A DNA stretch of 64,000 bases from Paenibacillus catalpae (GTDB lineage Bacteria > Bacillota > Bacilli > Paenibacillales > Paenibacillaceae): the NCBI RefSeq assembly GCF_900112695.1, contig NZ_FOMT01000003.1, positions 830,553 through 894,552 on the forward strand, written 5' to 3'. Of this stretch, positions 58,995 through 64,000 are shown piece after piece; positions within the stretch are counted from its first letter, which is position 1, and each line of letters starts with the position of its first letter. The notes below the pieces were generated by a model, which did not search any database, was not told the DNA's origin, and saw only the letters and a program-made list of their open reading frames with translations. The position numbers and the translations under genes were made by a program.

Positions 58995-61703
58995 TTAGTT
59001 CTTAATCATTTGACGCAGAACTGTTTGCAGGATACCGCCGTTACGGTAGTAGTCAACGTCCACAAGGGAGTCGAGACGTACGATAACTTTGAATTCCAGC
59101 TGCGAACCGTCTGCGCGAGTTGCGATTACGGATACTTTGTCGCCAGGCTGAACTTCGTTCGACAGACCTACGATATCGAAGGTTTCGAAGCCAGTCAGAC
59201 CAAGCGCTTGCCAGCCTTCGCCAGCTTGGAATTGAAGCGGAAGAACGCCCATGCCAACCAGGTTGGAACGGTGAATACGTTCGAAGCTCTCTGTAATTAC
59301 GGCTTTAACGCCCAGGAGGAACGTACCTTTAGCAGCCCAGTCACGGGAGCTGCCTGTACCGTACTCTTTGCCGCCGAGTACAACCAGGTTTGTTTTGTCC
59401 GCTTGGTATTTCATCGAAGCTTCGTATACGGAAGTCACTTCGCCGGTAGGCTGGTAAGTCGAGAAGCCGCCTTCTGTGCCTGGAGCCATGTGGTTACGGA
59501 TACGGATATTCGCGAATGTACCGCGAACCATAACTTCGTGATGACCGCGGCGGGAACCGTAGGAGTTGAAGTCTTTCTTCTCAACGCCGTTAGCGATCAG
59601 GTATTTACCGCCTGGAGCATCTGGACGGATGCTGCCTGCAGGGGAGATATGGTCAGTTGTAACCGAGTCGCCGAGAGCAAGCAGAGTTTTCGCTGCTTTA
59701 ATGTCTTCAACGTCACGGATGCCGTCAGCAAGGCTGTCGAAGAACGGCGGGTTAGCGATGTAAGTGGATTTCGGATCCCACTCGTAAAGCTCGCCTTCCG
59801 GTACTGGAATTGCGTTCCAACGTTCGTTTTGCGTATATACGTTTTCGTATTTCGCGCGGAACATTTCCGGAGACAGCGAAGTGCTCATCGCGTCAGCGAT
59901 TTCTTGGTTTGTTGGCCAGATGTCTTTCAGGAAGACAGGCTCCCCTTGCGGATCGAAGCCGATTGGCTCGCTTGCAAAGTCGATGTTAACTGTACCAGCA
60001 AGTGCGTAAGCAACAACCAGTGGCGGCGATGCCAGGTAGTTCGCTTTGATTTGCGCGTGAATACGGCCTTCAAAGTTACGGTTACCGGACAGTACGGCAG
60101 CAACAGTCATGTCGTTGTCAGCGATTGCTTGGCTAACGTCTTCTGGCAATGGACCGGAGTTACCGATACATGTAGCACAGCCGTAACCTGCAACGTGGAA
60201 GCCCAGAGCTTCAAGCGATTCAAGCAGACCGGCTTTTACGAGGTAATCCGTAACAACCAGGGAACCTGGAGTCAGCGAGCTCTTCACGTATTCCGGTTTC
60301 ACGAGACCGCGAGCGACAGCTTTCTTCGCTACAAGACCTGCGCCAACCATTACGCTAGGGTTAGAAGTGTTCGTGCAGCTAGTGATAGCGGCGAGAACGA
60401 CTGCGCCGGCTTTCATTTGGCTCACTTTGCCGTTAGCGTGGTTAATCGTAACGACTTCTTCTGTTTTCTCGTCAGACAGGCCATAGCCGCCTTTGTCGAC
60501 TGGCTTGCGGACGATTTCGTTCCAAGCTTCTTTCATCGAAGTCAGCTCGATACGGTCTTGCGGACGTTTAGGACCAGCAAGGGATGGAACAACCGTCGAC
60601 AGGTCGAGTTCAACAACTTCAGTGAAGACAGGGTCCGGCGTAGCGTCCGTACGGAACATGTTTTGAGCTTTGTAGTAAGCTTCAACCAGTTCGATTTGCT
60701 CTTCCGTGCGGCCAGTAGCGCGCAGGAAGTCGAGTGTAGTTGCGTCAACCGGGAAGAAACCGATTGTTGCGCCGTACTCAGGAGCCATGTTGGCAACTGT
60801 TGCACGGTCAGGAAGGCTGATGTTGGACAAGCCGGATCCGAAGAACTCAACGAATTTGCCGACAACGCCTTTTTTACGAAGCATTTGAGTGATAGTCAGG
60901 GCAAGGTCAGTCGCCGTAGCGCCTTCTGCCAGGCTGCCAGTCAATTTGAAGCCGATAACTTCAGGTGTTACGAAGTACAGCGGTTGGCCCAGCATGCCTG
61001 CTTCCGCTTCGATACCGCCAACGCCCCAGCCAACGATACCAAGACCGTTGATCATAGTCGTATGGGAGTCCGTACCTACAAGGGAATCAGGGAATACGAA
61101 AGTTTCGCCGTCAACCGTTTTTGTAGCAGCAACGGATGCCAGATACTCGAGGTTAACTTGGTGAACGATACCTGTATCCGGCGGTACAGCACGGAAATTA
61201 TCGAATGCCGTTTGTGCCCAACGGAAGAAGCGGTAGCGCTCTGCGTTCCGTTCGAACTCGATGCGTTGGTTGATTTCAAGCGCGTCCGGGGAACCGAATG
61301 CGTCAACCATTACCGAGTGGTCGATTACGAGATCGACGGGTACAAGCGGGTTGATTTTTTTAGGGTCGCCGCCGGCTTTTTTAACCGTTTCGCGCATAGC
61401 TGCAAGGTCAACGACTACCGGTACACCGGTCAAGTCCTGCAGAACGATACGGGAAGGGATGAAAGGAATTTCTTTGTCATCGCGGTTAGCCGCCCAGTCA
61501 GCGAGTTGTTTTACATGCTCTTTTGTAATAGCACGGCCGTCAAATTGACGAACAGCGCCTTCGAGCAATACTTTGATCGAAAATGGAAGTTTGGAAATGT
61601 CGCCTAGTCCTTGGTTTTCAAGTCCTTGCAGGCTGTAGTAAGCATACGACTTGCCGCCGACTTCCAGGCTGGACCGTACGGAATAGTGGTCTTGATTTGC
61701 CAT
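58995..61703 (-). CDS. acnA: Aconitate hydratase
   Basis: Encodes 902 residues, normal for AcnA/CitB, converting citrate to isocitrate and, without its Fe-S cluster, binding RNA in relatives. Cluster ligands: Cys in [12 protein letters not shown] and two in [14 protein letters not shown]. Other signatures are [14 protein letters not shown] and [13 protein letters not shown]. The antisense strand is open for more than 800 codons, a shadow of its codon usage. A good promoter lies upstream on the minus strand. Single gene. Confidence 0.97.
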   Translation of the reverse strand: MANQDHYSVRSSLEVGGKSYAYYSLQGLENQGLGDISKLPFSIKVLLEGAVRQFDGRAITKEHVKQLADWAANRDDKEIPFIPSRIVLQDLTGVPVVVDLAAMRETVKKAGGDPKKINPLVPVDLVIDHSVMVDAFGSPDALEINQRIEFERNAERYRFFRWAQTAFDNFRAVPPDTGIVHQVNLEYLASVAATKTVDGETFVFPDSLVGTDSHTTMINGLGIVGWGVGGIEAEAGMLGQPLYFVTPEVIGFKLTGSLAEGATATDLALTITQMLRKKGVVGKFVEFFGSGLSNISLPDRATVANMAPEYGATIGFFPVDATTLDFLRATGRTEEQIELVEAYYKAQNMFRTDATPDPVFTEVVELDLSTVVPSLAGPKRPQDRIELTSMKEAWNEIVRKPVDKGGYGLSDEKTEEVVTINHANGKVSQMKAGAVVLAAITSCTNTSNPSVMVGAGLVAKKAVARGLVKPEYVKSSLTPGSLVVTDYLVKAGLLESLEALGFHVAGYGCATCIGNSGPLPEDVSQAIADNDMTVAAVLSGNRNFEGRIHAQIKANYLASPPLVVAYALAGTVNIDFASEPIGFDPQGEPVFLKDIWPTNQEIADAMSTSLSPEMFRAKYENVYTQNERWNAIPVPEGELYEWDPKSTYIANPPFFDSLADGIRDVEDIKAAKTLLALGDSVTTDHISPAGSIRPDAPGGKYLIANGVEKKDFNSYGSRRGHHEVMVRGTFANIRIRNHMAPGTEGGFSTYQPTGEVTSVYEASMKYQADKTNLVVLGGKEYGTGSSRDWAAKGTFLLGVKAVITESFERIHRSNLVGMGVLPLQFQAGEGWQALGLTGFETFDIVGLSNEVQPGDKVSVIATRADGSQLEFKVIVRLDSLVDVDYYRNGGILQTVLRQMIKN

Positions 61704-61786
61704 GTTCGGGTATTCCTCCTTGAATGGTGTTGACGATTTTGTTGTTTCATTCTGTGAAACTCTATTTCAAAAATCGTTATGACTCT

Positions 61787-61815
61787 ATTATAGCTCGAGT
61801 TTTGGGGTTCGTAAA
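61787..61815 (-). promoter_or_regulatory. Promoter of the aconitase gene
   Basis: On the minus strand TTTACG (61815-61810), a 17-base spacer and TATAAT (61792-61787), about 85 bases before the start codon. Confidence 0.6.
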
Positions 61816-61973
61816 GCGGATTGAGACAGACATTGGCGGAATTTCACGGGTTTTCGTATGGAGTGGAAGGAAGAAGATTAATTGTTTTCCAGTAGTCACT
61901 TACTAATGTATAGCAGATGAAATAGAACTTCGTTATAATGGACAAGATGTCATTGTGAAAAGGAGAGTTAAAC

Positions 61974-62987
61974 ATGACCACAACGAAAAAGCTTGGCAAC
62001 GTCAAGCTGTCTATATTAGATCTCGCGCCAATTGTTGAAGGCTCGACTGCTTCGGATGCCCTGCGCAACAGTCTGGATCTTGCCCGGCATGCCGAGAAAT
62101 GGGGCTATACCCGATATTGGGTAGCCGAGCATCATAGTATGCCGGGTATTGCGAGCTCGGCCACCTCGCTTGTTATCGGACATATCGCCGGAGGCACTTC
62201 GACGATTCGGGTAGGCTCAGGCGGAATCATGCTGCCTAACCACGCGCCGCTTGTTATTGCGGAGCAGTTCGGCACTTTGGAGTCACTTTATCCCGGACGG
62301 ATTGATCTTGGTCTTGGCCGCGCACCGGGCAGCGATCGTCAGACGATGATGGCGCTGCGCCGTGACTTGTATGGCGGGGAAGATTTCCCCGCGATGCTGG
62401 AGGAGCTTCGCGGCTATTTCCGCGGACCGGAATCGGAGCAGGCGGTACGAGCGGTGCCGGGTGAGGGCTTGGATGTGCCGATCTGGCTGCTTGGCTCCAG
62501 CGATTTCAGTGCACGGCTGGCAGGGCAGCTGGGCTTGCCGTTTGGCTTCGCCAGCCATTTCTCGCCGGACTTTACGCTGCCGGCACTCGATATTTACCGC
62601 AGCAGCTTCAAACCTTCGGCTTATCTGGATAAGCCTTATGCGATGGTTGGTGTGAATGCCATCGCTGCCGATACGGATGAGCATGCCGAGTGGCTCGGTA
62701 CAACGCTGGAACAGCAATTCCTGAATCTGATTCGCGGCGGCGTACCAAGAAAAATTCAGCCCCCGGCTGATCTGGAAGGGTTCGCGAATCCGTATGAGCT
62801 GACGGCTGTACGCAATCAGCTGCGTACGGCAATGAAAGGAAGTCCGCAGACGGTAGAAACAAAGCTCAATGCATTCATTGAGCAGACACAAGCAGATGAA
62901 GTGATCATTAACTGTGCGATCTATGATCATGAGGAGCGGCTGAAATCCTACGAGCTGATTGCCAAGCTCGGGTTGAGCGGCAATTAG
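61974..62987 (+). CDS. LLM-class flavin-dependent oxidoreductase (YwcH-like)
   Basis: Encodes 337 residues: [20 protein letters not shown] at the start, [40 protein letters not shown] and [18 protein letters not shown], the signature of the luciferase-like MsnO8/YwcH group. Different subgroup from the enzyme at 35.4 kb. AAGGAG before the ATG. Divergent from aconitase; an ACTTACT motif lies upstream near 61.9 kb. Confidence 0.9.
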   Translation: MTTTKKLGNVKLSILDLAPIVEGSTASDALRNSLDLARHAEKWGYTRYWVAEHHSMPGIASSATSLVIGHIAGGTSTIRVGSGGIMLPNHAPLVIAEQFGTLESLYPGRIDLGLGRAPGSDRQTMMALRRDLYGGEDFPAMLEELRGYFRGPESEQAVRAVPGEGLDVPIWLLGSSDFSARLAGQLGLPFGFASHFSPDFTLPALDIYRSSFKPSAYLDKPYAMVGVNAIAADTDEHAEWLGTTLEQQFLNLIRGGVPRKIQPPADLEGFANPYELTAVRNQLRTAMKGSPQTVETKLNAFIEQTQADEVIINCAIYDHEERLKSYELIAKLGLSGN

Positions 62988-63192
62988 GAGTAAGCGGAGG
63001 TCACCGTGTGATTAAAGATGTACGGCATCGTTAAGCAGCATGAAAAGAGCATGTTGATCGGTCTTAACGATGCGCGACCTTCGTTAAGAGGCGGGGAGTC
63101 GCGAAGTATTCGCCAAATGGCCGAATTTTTCATCCTCGCTGATGCGGAGAAACACAAGAAAGCCTGAGTAGGCGAGCCTGCTCAGGCTTTTC
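62988..63192. promoter_or_regulatory. Intergenic hairpin cluster and terminator
   Basis: GCATCGTTAAG (63025-63035) and CTTAACGATGC (63063-63073) are exact complements; the latter can instead pair with TCGTTAAG (63081-63088), giving alternative hairpins. A terminator follows: AAGCCTGAG (63160-63168) with CTCAGGCTT (63181-63189). It lies between convergent genes. Confidence 0.5.
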
Positions 63193-63204
63193 ATTTTATA
63201 CCGC

Positions 63205-64000
63205 TTAGCGGAGGTTTGGAATTTCGACTTCCGGGCTTGTGTCTGCTTCATAATCGATACCGTCGGTTTCGAAGCCGAACAGTTGGAAGAATTCGCGGCG
63301 GTAGCCTTCGAGATCAGACAGCTCATATACGTTCTCCGTCGTAATCTCGCCCCACAGCTTGTCTACTTCAGCTTGCACGTCCGCGCGCATTTCCCAGTCA
63401 TCCATGCGGATGAGGCCTTTTTCGTCAACTGGCGTTGGACCGTCGACATACAGGCGGGTTGCGAACATACGGTACATTTGCTCGATACAGCCTTCATGAA
63501 TGCCTTTTTCCTTCATTACCTTGAAGAGGGCCGAGATGTACAATGGAACAACCGGAATCGCAGAACTCGACTGCGTAACCAAAGCTTTGGCAACCGCTAC
63601 ATAAGCGCGTCCGCCAGTAGGTGACAGCTGCTCGGTCAGGCGGTGAGCCGTAGCTTCCAGGTCGTTTTTCGCGCGGCCAATTGTGCCATCGCGGTAAACA
63701 GCATGCGTGATCTCCGGACCAACATACGAGTAAGCAAGGGTTGTTGCGCCCTCAGCCAATACGCCTGCGGCCTGCAACTCGTCGATCCACATTTGCCAGT
63801 CTTCGCCGCCCATAACGGTAATCGTCTGGCTGATTTCTTCTTCCGTAGCCGGTTCGATCGTAGCTTCTGTAACAACGCCGTTGTGGAAGTTAACCGTTTT
63901 GTTCGTATACGTTTGGCCAATCGGCTTAATAACCGAGTTAAACACTTCGCCAGTCTTCGGATGAACGCGGCGCGGTGCAGCTACGCTGTACACAACCAGA
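63205..64000 (-). CDS. fabV: Trans-2-enoyl-ACP/CoA reductase FabV (5' end cut)
   Basis: The C-terminal 265 or so of about 400 residues; the start lies beyond base 64000. Signatures of the FabV/Ter family: YSVAAPRRVHPKTGEVF, GGEDWQMWIDELQAAGVL, the active site YSYVGPEITHAVYRDGTIGR with Tyr-x8-Lys (YRDGTIGRAK), VAKALVTQSSSAIPVVPLYI and EGCIEQMYRMF. It reduces the enoyl intermediate in fatty acid elongation or enoyl-CoA with NADH; FabV-type enzymes are known for triclosan tolerance. Confidence 0.93.
   Translation of the reverse strand, partial: LVVYSVAAPRRVHPKTGEVFNSVIKPIGQTYTNKTVNFHNGVVTEATIEPATEEEISQTITVMGGEDWQMWIDELQAAGVLAEGATTLAYSYVGPEITHAVYRDGTIGRAKNDLEATAHRLTEQLSPTGGRAYVAVAKALVTQSSSAIPVVPLYISALFKVMKEKGIHEGCIEQMYRMFATRLYVDGPTPVDEKGLIRMDDWEMRADVQAEVDKLWGEITTENVYELSDLEGYRREFFQLFGFETDGIDYEADTSPEVEIPNLR

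Noticed and set aside
59010..61607. An open frame of 865 codons on the plus strand
   Set aside because: It is exactly antisense to aconitase, has no ribosome binding site, and its translation is rich in Cys, Arg and Ser without any recognisable domain. It reflects third-position bias of the real gene.

Overview
The window looks like a chromosome segment of a spore-forming Bacillota member, most likely Paenibacillus or a close relative. This is inferred from a tricistronic germinant-receptor operon, a GlcT-controlled PTS operon, a YesM/YesN-type two-component pair beside a sugar ABC transporter, a family 11 rhamnogalacturonan lyase and strong AGGAGG-type ribosome binding sites. Species cannot be read from the sequence. 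No rRNA, tRNA or CRISPR array was seen.

The window has two very different halves. Positions of about 2.9 to 27.5 kb form an AT-richer accessory region of small, mostly unrelated genes: membrane peptides, lipoproteins, two methyltransferases, a P-loop kinase, a HAD phosphatase, a Dabb protein, an SMR exporter, a DinB protein and several decayed genes. They are separated by about 20 copies of one repeat, all in the same orientation. A full copy is a left arm (about CGCTAACGGGAGA then CGATAGTTCAA), a GC-rich hairpin followed by a T-run, and a right arm (about GTTGAACTAA(A/C)GGG then CAGGATAGTT). Each arm tends to be an inverted repeat around a G-rich core, and left and right arms are complementary, so the whole can fold into one long cruciform. 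Genes end within or a few bases before the left arm and the next gene begins 10 to 90 bases after the right arm. This resembles the cassette and attC organisation of integrons, but no integrase is visible and the arms are not standard attC core sites. I regard it as the main candidate for an undescribed system. Longer insertions within this region, on the minus strand, are a germinant receptor (8.2 to 11.7 kb), a DUF3888-type secreted-protein trio (5.5 to 7.1 kb) and the HD hydrolase, azoreductase and serine hydrolase genes (20.6 to 24.9 kb), the last with a divergent Rrf2 regulator.

From 28 kb onward the repeat disappears and ordinary genome organisation resumes. There is a glcT-IIA-IICB-ptsH-ptsI operon with its own antiterminator leader and a clear promoter, then a glycosyltransferase/epimerase pair, a luciferase-like oxidoreductase, and an FMN riboswitch in front of an EamA-type transporter. 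Next come a Gfo/Idh/MocA oxidoreductase, a Nudix hydrolase, a divergent PRPP synthetase, and a sugar ABC transporter divergent from a sensor kinase and AraC-type response regulator. After these lie a MerR-SDR operon with a textbook MerR operator, a duplicated trhO pair around a DUF1450 gene, a LysR regulator divergent from chorismate synthase, a TerC membrane protein, a large secreted PL11 lyase, aconitase, a second luciferase-like oxidoreductase and the 3' part of fabV.

Both ends of the window cut genes: a polysaccharide deacetylase-like protein on the left and FabV on the right. Start codons were re-chosen from ribosome binding sites; two lipoprotein genes in the repeat region appear to use rare starts (CTG and ATT).
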